Of a stretch of 59,943 nt of DNA, positions 38,137 to 46,772 are shown piece after piece (the stretch's first letter is position 1; each line of letters opens with the position of its first letter). The translations under genes were made by a program, and so were the position numbers. The stretch is from JAKANM01 sp964356495 (GTDB lineage Bacteria; Patescibacteriota; Patescibacteriia; Magasanikbacterales; GWA2-37-8). Below the pieces are notes generated by a model, which saw only the letters and a list, made by a program, of their open reading frames with translations, made no database searches and was not told where the DNA came from. The DNA lies in assembly GCA_964356495.1 (NCBI GenBank), contig CAYHHR010000001.1:1-59943 (forward strand), written 5' to 3'.

Positions 38137-39549
38137 ATGTACAATTTCTCGCTCTCGAAAATTCCCCGCTCGGGCGGGGTAGGGGTGGGTTGGTGGGATA
38201 ATACCGGAAGCACATTACTCTACGTGATGGTTTTTAGCGCGCTCGCGTTTACTCTTGTCGTGACGATTGCCGCCACTTATACCACATCTGAATATCGAGC
38301 CACGGTTTACCGCGAAAATCGAGAGAAAGCGTTCCAAATCGCCGAGTCAGGGATCAATTATTATGTGTGGCATCTCGCTCATGATGGTACGGATTTTACC
38401 GACGCGACAACCACGCCTCAGCCATATGTTCATGAATTTAAAAATGCCAATGGAGATACGATTGGTTATTTTTCATTAAAAATCTCCGCCCCGAGTGGAA
38501 CGTCGACGCTGGCCGTTATAGAATCAACGGGTTGGCTGTCAATTCAGCCGCAGAGCCGGCGAACAGTCAGGGTAACACTGACTCCTCATTCACTCACTGA
38601 TTATGCCTACGTTAGTAACACTTCAGTTTGGATTGGGAATAGCGACGTGGTTCATGGCAAGTTGCATTCCAACAGCGGCATTCGTTTTGATGGAACGACT
38701 GATGCCTCGGTCACGAGCGCAGTTGAGAGTTATCAATGTACGCCGATTCATGGAAGTGGTTGTCAAAATGAAACAAAACCGGGAATTTGGGGGCAGGGCG
38801 GTCCGACATCATTTTGGTCATTTCCGGTGCCTGCCGAGGATTTTAGCGGAGGCACGGCCGCATTAAATTTGATTAAGTCAAACGCGCAGGCATACGGAGA
38901 TGGTTCGTATTTTTCGTCATCGGGTAAATACGGTTGGCTATTACACTTCACCTCGGACGGTAAATTTACCGCTTCGAAAGTCAGCGCGGTAAATTCCTAT
39001 AAAGGCGATGATCCCGATGGCGGCGATAATATTTGGTTTACGGTGGACGTGAAAACTACTGATCCAGGTACGACCTATTCCTTGCCAAGCAACGGTTTTA
39101 TCTTTGTTGATGATACTGCTTGGGTGGACGGAGTGCTAAACGGCAAAGTGACGGTAGGAGTCGCGACTGGTAAATCGATCATTTTTAATGATAACATAAC
39201 TTATCTAAAGCGGGATGGTTCAAGCAGTATCGGCCTTGTATCCGGTCTGGATATTATTATTCCCCATGATGTTCCAGAGACCCTTGCAATTGATGGCGCA
39301 TTATTTACCAGCAGTGGCGCGGCCAAGCGTTACTATTACTCCGGAGACAAAAAGGACCTGCTTATTTTGTATGGTTCGATTGCTTCGGCCGGCGCCTGGA
39401 CTTGGCATTATGTTTCGCAAGGTGGTTCGATTGTCTCCGGTTTTAGGGCCGTCAGTTCTACTTATGATTCACATTTTGCCAACAATCCACCGCTTGGATT
39501 TCCGCATAGTTCGGTATATGCGATTAGCAGTTGGGAAGAGGTGCATTGA
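38137..39549 (+). CDS. PilX-like minor pilin (DUF4900-type region)
   Basis: 470 aa. A hydrophobic helix (about 25-48, TLLYVMVFSALAFTLVVTIA) is followed by ENREKAFQIAESGINYYVW, the PilX-type helix, and a large beta-rich ectodomain containing AEDFSGGTAALNLIKSNAQA. Residues about 9-20 (IPRSGGVGVGWW) are coded by a palindrome that also lies between genes at 48961-48995, so the N-terminus carries an in-frame insertion; a prepilin glycine-E motif is absent. It closes the minor-pilin operon, and its stop lies in an 11-bp tandem repeat. Confidence 0.8.
   Translation: MYNFSLSKIPRSGGVGVGWWDNTGSTLLYVMVFSALAFTLVVTIAATYTTSEYRATVYRENREKAFQIAESGINYYVWHLAHDGTDFTDATTTPQPYVHEFKNANGDTIGYFSLKISAPSGTSTLAVIESTGWLSIQPQSRRTVRVTLTPHSLTDYAYVSNTSVWIGNSDVVHGKLHSNSGIRFDGTTDASVTSAVESYQCTPIHGSGCQNETKPGIWGQGGPTSFWSFPVPAEDFSGGTAALNLIKSNAQAYGDGSYFSSSGKYGWLLHFTSDGKFTASKVSAVNSYKGDDPDGGDNIWFTVDVKTTDPGTTYSLPSNGFIFVDDTAWVDGVLNGKVTVGVATGKSIIFNDNITYLKRDGSSSIGLVSGLDIIIPHDVPETLAIDGALFTSSGAAKRYYYSGDKKDLLILYGSIASAGAWTWHYVSQGGSIVSGFRAVSSTYDSHFANNPPLGFPHSSVYAISSWEEVH
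38161..38195. repeat. Palindromic repeat inside the PilX-like gene
   Basis: 35 bp, beginning ATTCCCCGCTCGGGCGGGGT, with 34 of 35 positions identical to intergenic 48961-48995. Confidence 0.85.
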
Positions 39550-39582
39550 AGTCTATAAAGTCCATAAAGTCCATAAAGTCGC
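39548..39582. repeat. 11-bp tandem repeat at the PilX-like stop codon
   Basis: Three and a half units of roughly AAGTCCATAAA, starting over the TGA. Slippage here could change the end of the protein. Confidence 0.6.
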
Positions 39583-39586
39583 CAGT

Positions 39587-39638
39587 CCCCGCTTGATACA
39601 GGGTAGGCCTGCCTGTCCGGTAGGCAGGGGTGGGTTGG
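39587..39638. repeat. Nested palindromes after the minor-pilin operon
   Basis: A CCCCGCTTG ... GGGGTGGGTTGG unit of the 38161 family is interrupted by a second palindrome, GGCCTGCCTGTCCGGTAGGC, whose relatives lie at 52382-52408 and 52442-52460. Confidence 0.7.
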
Positions 39639-39667
39639 AAAATTACTCGATATTTTTTCGCAAAAAC

Positions 39668-39734
39668 TGCAGTAAATCTGCATTTTTTTTGTAGCCAGCT
39701 TACTATTGACAAACAGTCGATTTTATGGTATGAT
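39668..39734 (+). promoter_or_regulatory. Terminator then promoter of the first lysozyme-like gene
   Basis: A small hairpin TGCAG-TAAAT-CTGCA with TTTTTTTT (39668-39688) is followed by TTGACA (39706-39711), 17 bp, TATGAT (39729-39734). The -35 context ACTATTGACAAAC matches 33259-33271. Confidence 0.65.
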
Positions 39735-39829
39735 GGTATGTCTAATTTAGAGCGAAAGTTCGCGATAAGTTAGCCAAGCTCGTTGCAAATCACCCCCCCC
39801 TGTGACCGCTACGGTCCGAAGGAGAAAAC

Positions 39830-40522
39830 ATGCTGCGAAACGTGCGAAAGTCGCATGTGGTATTTGCGCTGTTGGCCGTTTTGTTCGGAGTCATTGGTTT
39901 GATCGACATTTATCTGTGGTATACGGATGGAGAAACGCAACCACCTGTCACGGTGGTCAAGAAGACGGCTGCGCCGATTCCGGCTCCACGGACTTCTGTT
40001 GTCCAGCCTATCAAAGGTTTGGCGGTAGCGAACCAGCCGATGAAAACAAAGTTGACTCCTTTCGAGGCGCGTCCGCCGTCTGAGGAAGAACGCGATGTGT
40101 TGGCAATCCTTTGGGCAATACGGGATAATGAACAGACTAAAGATCCCAACATTTTTTTGTACGATTCCCATAATCGCAGTGGAGCATCCGGAATCGTTCA
40201 GATGACGGAGGGAAGTCTAAAGAGCTGGTCGAAGCAATTACTCGGCCGGGAAATGACAATGAAAGAATACCTTCGGGTTGATATTCAGAAGGAGTTTTCT
40301 TTCATGGTTATCCAGGCATTTTTCAAGCGCTATCATGATCCTCAGATCGTGTGCGCCTGTTGGCAGTCGCCAAAAACGGACTTCAACTCTACGGTCTCTG
40401 ATGGTCACTGGACCGTTACGAAATACGTTGAAGAGTGTGTTAAAACTTTAAAGCATCTTAGGCCAAAGCTGGTTGAGGATCTTCCGAGTAAACCATGGGT
40501 TAATGAAGGTTGCAAGTTTTAA
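39830..40522 (+). CDS. Membrane-anchored lysozyme-like (SLT-type) protein
   Basis: 230 aa. N-terminal membrane helix (VVFALLAVLFGVIGLIDIYLWY, about 10-31), then a proline-rich spacer and a domain resembling soluble lytic transglycosylases: NRSGASGIVQMTEGSLKSW matches the SGA-G-Q-M-T pattern, and FKRYHDPQIVCACW follows. The usual catalytic Glu position reads Asp (YDSHN). It would act on peptidoglycan outside the membrane or be a derived, non-enzymatic binder. It has a strong ribosome-binding site (GAAGGAGAA) and is a clear paralogue of the gene at 42192. Confidence 0.65.
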   Translation: MLRNVRKSHVVFALLAVLFGVIGLIDIYLWYTDGETQPPVTVVKKTAAPIPAPRTSVVQPIKGLAVANQPMKTKLTPFEARPPSEEERDVLAILWAIRDNEQTKDPNIFLYDSHNRSGASGIVQMTEGSLKSWSKQLLGREMTMKEYLRVDIQKEFSFMVIQAFFKRYHDPQIVCACWQSPKTDFNSTVSDGHWTVTKYVEECVKTLKHLRPKLVEDLPSKPWVNEGCKF

Positions 40523-40540
40523 AGCCCACCGGTGGGCAAT

Positions 40541-40583
40541 AAGCCGGTTCCCTGTTCGCAGGGGACCGGCTTCTTCTTTTTTA
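40541..40583 (+). terminator. Terminator of the first lysozyme-like gene
   Basis: Stem AAGCCGGTtCCCT / AGGGGACCGGCTT with loop GTTCGC, then CTTCTTTTTT. A perfect GCCCACCGGTGGGC palindrome precedes it at 40524-40537. Confidence 0.9.
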
Positions 40584-40613
40584 AACAAGTTTTATAAATC
40601 GGGACGGGATAGC

Positions 40614-40642
40614 TTGACTTTTTATACTAAAAGTCGTAGAGT
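40614..40642 (+). promoter_or_regulatory. Promoter of the VWA/J-domain/lysozyme-like operon
   Basis: TTGACT (40614-40619), 17 bp, TAGAGT (40637-40642), about 40 bp before the VWA start codon. Confidence 0.55.
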
Positions 40643-40690
40643 CATCTGTTGCTCATTCACCAACCCGTAGCACAATCGAGGAGAAGCCAC

Positions 40691-41332
40691 ATGTCTCGAG
40701 GAAAACTGTCGTACGGTCAGGATGGCGAACTGGTGTTGTTGCTTAGTGATGGGAAACGTATCGGACATACGAACAATAGTCCGGTAGGCAACAACGGTGT
40801 CATACTGCTCATCGATTGTTCGCAAAGCATGGCCGGCGATAAAATTCGTCAGGCCATGGCCGGGGCGACCGAATTTGCGAAGTCAGCTTTAACTCGTGGC
40901 GCCGTCGTTGGAGTTGCCTCATTCGGAGATGAAGCGACGCTGTTGGTAGAAACTTCTGCTAACCCGGATGAAATCTGTCGGGCTGTCGAGGAAATCACCA
41001 CTGGCGGTTACACCAACATGGCGGCTGGCATTACACTCGCAAGCATTGCTCTCAGTGAGTATATGCCCAGGACCATTGTGTTGGTTACCGATGGGCAACC
41101 GAACCTTCGGGGGATGACCGACGCAGGAGAGCGGGAAAAAGCCCTCGATGCGGCCAGGGCAGCCAGGCTCCGTGACATCAGGATTATTTGCATCGGTGTT
41201 GACGGGGCGGACTTGGAGTTTCTGAAGTTGATTGCCTCCGCGCCCTCACTGGCGCAAAAAGTAGGATGTGGAAACGGCGGTCTACAAAACGCTTTGGCGG
41301 CGTCAGTCGACCGGCTTCGTCTCAAGGGGTAG
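40691..41332 (+). CDS. Cytoplasmic von Willebrand A domain protein
   Basis: 213 aa; start at 40691 (MSRGKLSYGQDGELVLLLSD) after a GAGGAGAAG site. A full VWA domain has an intact MIDAS: D-x-S-x-S in LLIDCSQSMAGDK, T in TTGGYTNMAAGI and D in VLVTDGQPN. No signal peptide, so it is likely cytoplasmic. It resembles stand-alone TerY-type VWA proteins that act with chaperones or kinases. It is the first gene of an operon with a J-domain protein (72 bp later) and a lysozyme-like protein. A metal-dependent scaffold is the best guess. Confidence 0.85.
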   Translation: MSRGKLSYGQDGELVLLLSDGKRIGHTNNSPVGNNGVILLIDCSQSMAGDKIRQAMAGATEFAKSALTRGAVVGVASFGDEATLLVETSANPDEICRAVEEITTGGYTNMAAGITLASIALSEYMPRTIVLVTDGQPNLRGMTDAGEREKALDAARAARLRDIRIICIGVDGADLEFLKLIASAPSLAQKVGCGNGGLQNALAASVDRLRLKG

Positions 41333-41403
41333 GCAGTTAGTCGCACTTTGACAATTTAAAAATCAAACAAATTTTTTCCAAACCTTAACCAGGAGAACCG
41401 ATC

Positions 41404-42171
41404 ATGGACTGGACTGAGAAAGCAAACCGCATTGATGCCTACGCCATTCTGGGTGTTTCTGAAACAGCGCCATTAGATGAAATTAAGAAATGTTACCGCG
41501 CTTTGGCATTAAAATTTCATCCCGACAAGCATGAGGCGGAGTCAAAGGAAGAAAAAAATCGTTGTGAGGAAAAATTCAAGCAAATTGGCGAAGCTTGGTT
41601 AATCCTCAGCGACTATGTCTCTCGGATGGATTACGACGAGGCGCGAAAAAATGTTCAGGCGGGAAAAATTAGTCAAGATCAAAATGATCAGATTGCAAAA
41701 GAGGAAAGGAAATGTCGCGAAGCGGATTTACTTTGGCAAGCTAGAGAAAAAGCCAGGGTAGAAGCGGCCGCGAAACAGGTCAGACGTGAGGCGGAAGCCG
41801 CAGAAAATGTCAGACAAGAGGCCGTTCAAGCTTCTGCGGAAAGAATGGCCATCGCCGGTCGTACCTACGAAATTCTCGGTATTCTACGAGGAGACGAAAT
41901 GGAAACAACCGGAGCGGAAATGCTGTCCCGATCCAAAAGGTTACGGGCTGACACCGGTGAAGATGTGGGTCGACTCATTCTGAGGAACCAAGAATACATC
42001 CCCCGTTATTTTCAAGGCAATGTTGTCTTCGTCTTTCCGGCATGGCGCAATCCAGACGTTGAGGAAGATATTGCCTGTATTTACTGGGACGATCAATGCT
42101 GGGTTCAAGACTGGTTTTGGTTCGATAACCCTTGGCACGGTTATGATCGCCTTCTCCGCCGTAAGAATTAG
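41404..42171 (+). CDS. J-domain protein (DnaJ-like co-chaperone)
   Basis: 255 aa. The N-terminal J domain (about 10-80) has YAILGVSETAPLDEIKKCYR and the H-P-D motif in KFHPDKH, so it should stimulate an Hsp70. A long charged helix (about 95-150, EEAERKCREADLLWQAR-like composition) follows, then a novel C-terminal part rich in aromatic residues (CIYWDDQCWVQDWFWFDNPW). It lacks the glycine/phenylalanine and zinc-finger regions of DnaJ. The SD is AGGAGAA. With VWA and lysozyme-like neighbours it may direct a chaperone to an envelope complex. Confidence 0.85.
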   Translation: MDWTEKANRIDAYAILGVSETAPLDEIKKCYRALALKFHPDKHEAESKEEKNRCEEKFKQIGEAWLILSDYVSRMDYDEARKNVQAGKISQDQNDQIAKEERKCREADLLWQAREKARVEAAAKQVRREAEAAENVRQEAVQASAERMAIAGRTYEILGILRGDEMETTGAEMLSRSKRLRADTGEDVGRLILRNQEYIPRYFQGNVVFVFPAWRNPDVEEDIACIYWDDQCWVQDWFWFDNPWHGYDRLLRRKN

Positions 42172-42191
42172 TTTGAATTAGGGAGATAATC

Positions 42192-43049
42192 ATGAAAAAT
42201 GATACGCAACCGAGCAAAAGAATGAATGTCGCTCCTTCCGTTAGCGAACTAAAGAAGCGGCGGAATCCGAGATTTGCGGCGGCCGAGGCGGCGCGAAGAA
42301 AGTTTGTAGCTTTCTTTGTTCTCGTGTTGATCGGCGGTGTCATATGGAACCTTGGTAAAAATGGAACTAACAAAGATAATACGGCACAAACTGTGAAACA
42401 AGCGGAAGTCGCAAGTACCATTTTCGATGTGAAGGAATTGAAAAAGGAGCTTGCGGTTAGGGAAGAGGAGGATCAGCTTAAAAAGCTACTTATTGAAGCT
42501 TATGAAAAAAAGCAGGAGCAACTTCAAGTAGCTGCGCCATCACTACCGAGGCCGAATGAAGATGCAGCCGAGCGTCGGATTATAATAAATTCCATCCTCG
42601 GCGCGATTCGACAAGGTTGGGGGGATGACGATGATATGGAAAATGTGCAAACCTATGTCACGACGGAAATGATGGAAAAAAACATTGTTGGCGTGGGTAT
42701 GACTTTGCCGAAGCTAAAACGGTGGTTTCCTGTCTGTTTTGGCCATGAAATTACGGTGAAAGAGTACGTGGGAAATGTTGGAGAGCAGTCTGCACTGACT
42801 CGATGTGCCGTCGAGCATTACTGGGATCGTTATCATGATGCCAGAATCGTTGCTTCTTGTTGGATGACCGGTCAGACGAATTTCAGGGAAAAAAGCGATC
42901 TGCCGCCATGTGGTAATCATTGGTGTAATACACTTGCGTACTACATGGAAGAAGATTTTCTTAAGGAACTAAAAAAGGGTGATCGCCCTCAATTGGCCAT
43001 ACCAATTAGTAAAGGCCGCCCAATCAAAAGTGAGCCATGCATATGGTGA
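42192..43049 (+). CDS. Membrane-anchored lysozyme-like paralogue
   Basis: 285 aa. One membrane helix (about 37-56, FVAFFVLVLIGGVIWNLG) after a basic cytoplasmic start, then a coiled-coil-like segment (KELKKELAVREEEDQLKKLL) and a domain paralogous to the 39830 protein: shared spacing of MT-x3-LK-x-W, E-I/M-T-V/M-K-E-Y and RYHD-x2-IV-x2-CW. The SGIVQMT active-site strand has decayed to VGVGMTL, so enzymatic activity is unlikely. Extra cysteines (CGNHWCN) appear near the C-terminus. It is last in the VWA operon, before a terminator. Confidence 0.6.
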   Translation: MKNDTQPSKRMNVAPSVSELKKRRNPRFAAAEAARRKFVAFFVLVLIGGVIWNLGKNGTNKDNTAQTVKQAEVASTIFDVKELKKELAVREEEDQLKKLLIEAYEKKQEQLQVAAPSLPRPNEDAAERRIIINSILGAIRQGWGDDDDMENVQTYVTTEMMEKNIVGVGMTLPKLKRWFPVCFGHEITVKEYVGNVGEQSALTRCAVEHYWDRYHDARIVASCWMTGQTNFREKSDLPPCGNHWCNTLAYYMEEDFLKELKKGDRPQLAIPISKGRPIKSEPCIW

Positions 43050-43101
43050 GGCCACGTAAGCAGATCGAAGAAAAAAAGCGGATCACCGTATCCGTAAAAC
43101 A

Positions 43102-43138
43102 AGAGCCCCAGGCAATCCCTGCGGGCTCTTATTATTTT
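43102..43138 (+). terminator. Terminator of the VWA/J-domain operon
   Basis: Stem AGAGCCC / GGGCTCT with a 14-nt loop, followed by TATTATTTT; it also faces the convergent FAD oxidoreductase gene. Confidence 0.75.
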
Positions 43139-44447
43139 AACTCAGCCCCCTCGTCGTCCGGCAGGTTTTGGTGTATAGGTCGCGGAAGATATTTTCAGGA
43201 TCGGTTTGTCGTTTAACTTGGTCGTAATTTTTTTTATTCCAGGTTTGCCAAAATTCTTGCTCGGAATAGTAATTTCCGGAGATAAGAGTTTTGATTCCGC
43301 CGATGTCCATTAGTTCCTCTTCAAACATCCGGTAATAATTTTTGTCTCTTTTACTCAGGCCGTAAATGGCGATATCCAGAAACAATTCATCCTTAATTTT
43401 TTCAAAGTATTGGTCCGAGACCCATTCGTACTTCCTGACAATTTTGTACGGCACGCACCACAGTGGAAAAAAGTTTACTTCTTTTTCGTACCACTCCATG
43501 AAAGTGTTCATTTTTGAAAAAGGTATAAAGGTGTCCAGAGTAATTGGAATCTTATTTGCAGGAATTATTTTGCGGAATTTTTCAACTAGTTTTAAAATAT
43601 TGGTTGAGTTGATGAATTTTCCGAACAGCAATCGGCCGAGAAAGGTTTTGGGGGTGACATTAGTCACGCCTTTGTCGTAACGGAAGAAATAATCAGGCGT
43701 CCTTAGGTAATCTTCCTTTCGGTTCTTGGTACTCAGATAGTAAACCCGCATCCAGTCATAGTTGTGCGTGTAGGGAGCCTCCTCAACGAAGTTCCCGATG
43801 CTTAGCACGTATTCGGTCGGGGAGTGGATGATGCCGTCCATGAAATCCGCGTCTTTATTTTTAAAACGCTTCCAAATTGCTGTTTTATATTCCTCAAGAG
43901 TCTGATATTTTTCGTAGGTTACTTTCACGAATGGTTTTGCCGGTATGAGTCTAAATTTGAGTTTTGTGACAATCCCCAGAGTGCCAAAGGTGCCGTGCAC
44001 CATTTGAAACACTAACTTATTTTCATTTTCCGGCGTACAGATCAGCGTTTCGCCTTTCGCGGTTATTACTTCATATTCGAGACAAGTATCGTGAAAACCG
44101 CCGTATTTGTAGGACATGGATTCTATCGAACAGCCGGCGACCGCTCCGCCGATGGTGATGGTTTTGAGCTCCGGAACGACAATTGGGACAAGGTTATATT
44201 TAATGGTAGCGCTTACTAAATCCACAAAAGTAACGCCCGATTCCGCGACACAAATTTTATTTTCAGGGTCGATGCTGATAATTTCGGTTAGGTCGCTGAT
44301 GTCGATTTTTTCGTCCAGATGTCTTTTGTCATCCGGCTTTGGCACTTCGTGGGAAACGGATTTCTTTTTTATCGAGACGGGGTTGGCGCCATGATGCTTT
44401 TGGAGTTGGTCTGCAACTCGGCTTATTTTTTGATCGTGAGTTAGCAT
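43137..44447 (-). CDS. FAD-binding oxidoreductase (DHCR24/alditol oxidase-like)
   Basis: 436 aa. The FAD-binding type 4 domain is clear: KICVAESGVTFVDLVSATIK, VVPELKTITIGGAVAGCSIE, then YEVITAKGETLICT and HGTFGTLGIVTKLKFRLIP. The C-terminal half resembles the delta24-sterol reductase-like group, ending YDQVKRQTDPENIFRDL. These flavoenzymes oxidise sugars, sterols or related polyols; the bacterial members' substrates are mostly unknown. It points away from galU; the two starts share a 67-bp intergenic region. Soluble, cytoplasmic. Confidence 0.87.
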   Translation of the reverse strand: MLTHDQKISRVADQLQKHHGANPVSIKKKSVSHEVPKPDDKRHLDEKIDISDLTEIISIDPENKICVAESGVTFVDLVSATIKYNLVPIVVPELKTITIGGAVAGCSIESMSYKYGGFHDTCLEYEVITAKGETLICTPENENKLVFQMVHGTFGTLGIVTKLKFRLIPAKPFVKVTYEKYQTLEEYKTAIWKRFKNKDADFMDGIIHSPTEYVLSIGNFVEEAPYTHNYDWMRVYYLSTKNRKEDYLRTPDYFFRYDKGVTNVTPKTFLGRLLFGKFINSTNILKLVEKFRKIIPANKIPITLDTFIPFSKMNTFMEWYEKEVNFFPLWCVPYKIVRKYEWVSDQYFEKIKDELFLDIAIYGLSKRDKNYYRMFEEELMDIGGIKTLISGNYYSEQEFWQTWNKKNYDQVKRQTDPENIFRDLYTKTCRTTRGLS

Positions 44448-44514
44448 ACAGGTTTGCCTTAACTTGTTATAGTTTGCTATAATAGATACGAAATTTTATC
44501 AAGACTGACTATTT

Positions 44515-45384
44515 ATGTCCAGAGTTACGAAACTTGTTATTCCGGTTGCCGGCCTCGGCACGAGATTTTTGCCGGCCACCAAGGCTCAGCCCAAGGAAAT
44601 GTTGCCGATTGTCGACAAGCCGATCATTCAGTATGTCGTCGAGGACGCGGTGAAATCCGGCATTACCGATATTATTTTGGTTACCGGTCCCAGCAAACGC
44701 GCCGTCGAGGATCACTTCAGTCCGAATTATGAATTGGTTAACTGGCTGAAGAAACAAGGCAAAGAAGAAATGGCGGAGGAAATTAAGAAAATTGCCGATT
44801 TAGCGAATTTTATTTTTATTAGGCAAAAGGGCCCGTATGGCAACGGTACGCCGGTGCTGTGCGCCAAAGATATTATTGGCGACGAACCATTCGCGGTGAT
44901 GTGGGGTGATGAATTTTTTTACACTCCGGAGCGGCCGCATCTCGCTCAGCTCCTTGATGTTTTTGAAAAATATGGCGATCCGGTCCTCACCGCTTATGAG
45001 GTCGGAAAGGATGAAGTGTCGAAGTATGGAATTTTGGATGGAACGAAGATTGATGATAAAGTATTGGAAGTAAAAAATATTGTCGAGAAACCTGAGCCAG
45101 ACAAGGCGCCGTCGCGGCTGGCCGCGCTTGGCGGATATATTCTAACGCCGGACATTTTCGACGCTCTCACGAAGACAAAGCTAGGAAAGGGCGGGGAGTT
45201 GTGGTTGGTCGACGCGTTGTTCAAATTACTAAGGAAGCGGAAGATGTATGGCTGTAAAGTTGACGGGGTTTATTATGATACCGGCTCAAAGCTTGGTTAC
45301 TTGAAGGCGAATGTTGATTTTGCTTTGCGTGATCCGAAGCTTGGCAAGGAATTTAAAAAATATTTGGTAGCGGTACTTAAGTAA
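44515..45384 (+). CDS. galU: UTP--glucose-1-phosphate uridylyltransferase
   Basis: 289 aa, normal length. Nucleotide-binding start VIPVAGLGTRFLPATKAQPKE, then VDKPIIQYVVEDAV, the sugar-site RQKGPYGNGTPVLCA, MWGDEFF, and VEKPEPDKAPSRLAALGGYI are the GalU signatures. It makes UDP-glucose for surface glycans. The solute-binding lipoprotein follows 7 bp downstream. UDP-glucose might feed the glycosyltransferase at 51264. Confidence 0.96.
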   Translation: MSRVTKLVIPVAGLGTRFLPATKAQPKEMLPIVDKPIIQYVVEDAVKSGITDIILVTGPSKRAVEDHFSPNYELVNWLKKQGKEEMAEEIKKIADLANFIFIRQKGPYGNGTPVLCAKDIIGDEPFAVMWGDEFFYTPERPHLAQLLDVFEKYGDPVLTAYEVGKDEVSKYGILDGTKIDDKVLEVKNIVEKPEPDKAPSRLAALGGYILTPDIFDALTKTKLGKGGELWLVDALFKLLRKRKMYGCKVDGVYYDTGSKLGYLKANVDFALRDPKLGKEFKKYLVAVLK

Positions 45385-45391
45385 AAATATT

Positions 45392-46768
45392 ATGTTGAAT
45401 GCAAAAAAATTGCTGGTCGTTTTTAGCGGAGTGTCTTTGCTGCTCCTCGGCGGTTTTGGTTGCAAACCTCCCGCGCAGCCGGTACCAGCTACCACTCTCG
45501 AGTACTGGACCGTGTCTGAGGATCTTCCGGCTCTACAAACTTTAGTCGCCGGCTATAAGGCCGATCGTCCCTATCTCACCGTAAACATTCAGCAGTTTCG
45601 CGCGAATGAGATTTATGATCGGCTGCTTGAAGCCTTGGCTGAAGATCGCGGTCCGGATATCATATCGGTTGATGTGAAAGCGCTCGGTCAGTATCAGAGT
45701 AAACTTCAGCCCATGCCGGAGGGTGTAAAGGATACGCTGGTGCGTGTGACAAAAGGTCAGCTTAGCGATTCTGTCGAAATTATTAACAATAATCACGCGT
45801 TGTTAACGCTTGATCAGCTTGGCAAGCAATATGTCCAGACCGTCGCGGCGGACGCCGTGAGAGACGGGAAAATTTATGGCCTGCCGCTGTCGCTTGATGT
45901 CATGGTTCTTTATTATAACAAGGATCTTCTGGATCGGGCTGGCATTCCCGAGCCGCCGAAGAATTGGCAGGACTTCCAGGCTGACGTAAAGATTCTGAGT
46001 AAATTCGACAAAGCCACCGGCAGAATAATTCAGGCTGGCGCGGCGCTCGGCACCGGATCTAATATTCCCGGAAGTAGCGACCTCCTCGCGATTTTGTTCG
46101 CGCAGAGCAAATTGCCATTCACCGGCTCTAACCAGGCGCAGTTTAATATTCCTCCTCGAAATTTTCAGGGCGGCGCGGAAACCCCGGGCGGGCAAGTGAT
46201 GAATTTTTATACTGATTTCGCGAATCCGGCGCGCGACACCTACACCTGGAACGAGCAAATGCCGAACGCGCTCGAAAGTTTTGTAAACGGCCAGTTGGCT
46301 TTTTTCTTCGGCTACAATTTTCAACGTTCAATAATAAAAAATAGAGCACCTAATCTGAATTTCGATATATTGCCGATGCTGCAGCTAGCTGATGATCATC
46401 CGATTAATACCGCGAATTATTCGTTGCAGTCCATACTTCTGAAATCGAAACGCGGGAATGAGGCGTGGGCTTTGATTGACTATCTCGCCCGTTCCGGCGC
46501 CAATAAAGAATACTTGAAAATGACGGGCAGGCCGACCGCCCTCCGTAGTAATATCGCCGATCAGAAAAAAGATCCGGAGCTCGCGCCGTTCGCCTCGCAA
46601 CTTTTGACAGCGGAAAATTGGTATCGAGGAAAAGATTTCGCCGCCGCCAACAAAGCGATTCAGGATATGTTTCATGAGTGGGTACAGCCGGTTTCGGATG
46701 ATAAAATTTTGCAGTACCACAAAGAAGTGTTAGATCGCGCCGCCGGCAAAGTGAATCAAACTTTTTAG
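45392..46768 (+). CDS. Extracellular solute-binding lipoprotein (family 1)
   Basis: 458 aa. Lipobox GGFGC (about Cys24) and the family 1 fold: TLEYWTVSEDLPALQTLVAG at the start, EDRGPDIISVDVKALGQYQ, and a C-terminal helical domain (GNEAWALIDYLARSG). These proteins capture sugars for ABC importers in Gram-positives and related cells. No permease or ATPase genes are adjacent; upstream is galU and downstream (4 bp) starts the T4SS pilin array, so it may serve as an attached sugar or polymer binder, or pair with a transporter elsewhere. Confidence 0.9.
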   Translation: MLNAKKLLVVFSGVSLLLLGGFGCKPPAQPVPATTLEYWTVSEDLPALQTLVAGYKADRPYLTVNIQQFRANEIYDRLLEALAEDRGPDIISVDVKALGQYQSKLQPMPEGVKDTLVRVTKGQLSDSVEIINNNHALLTLDQLGKQYVQTVAADAVRDGKIYGLPLSLDVMVLYYNKDLLDRAGIPEPPKNWQDFQADVKILSKFDKATGRIIQAGAALGTGSNIPGSSDLLAILFAQSKLPFTGSNQAQFNIPPRNFQGGAETPGGQVMNFYTDFANPARDTYTWNEQMPNALESFVNGQLAFFFGYNFQRSIIKNRAPNLNFDILPMLQLADDHPINTANYSLQSILLKSKRGNEAWALIDYLARSGANKEYLKMTGRPTALRSNIADQKKDPELAPFASQLLTAENWYRGKDFAAANKAIQDMFHEWVQPVSDDKILQYHKEVLDRAAGKVNQTF

Positions 46769-46772
46769 AAAT

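Noticed and set aside
43102..43138. Riboswitch before the FAD gene
   Set aside because: The structure lies at its 3' side and is a simple terminator.
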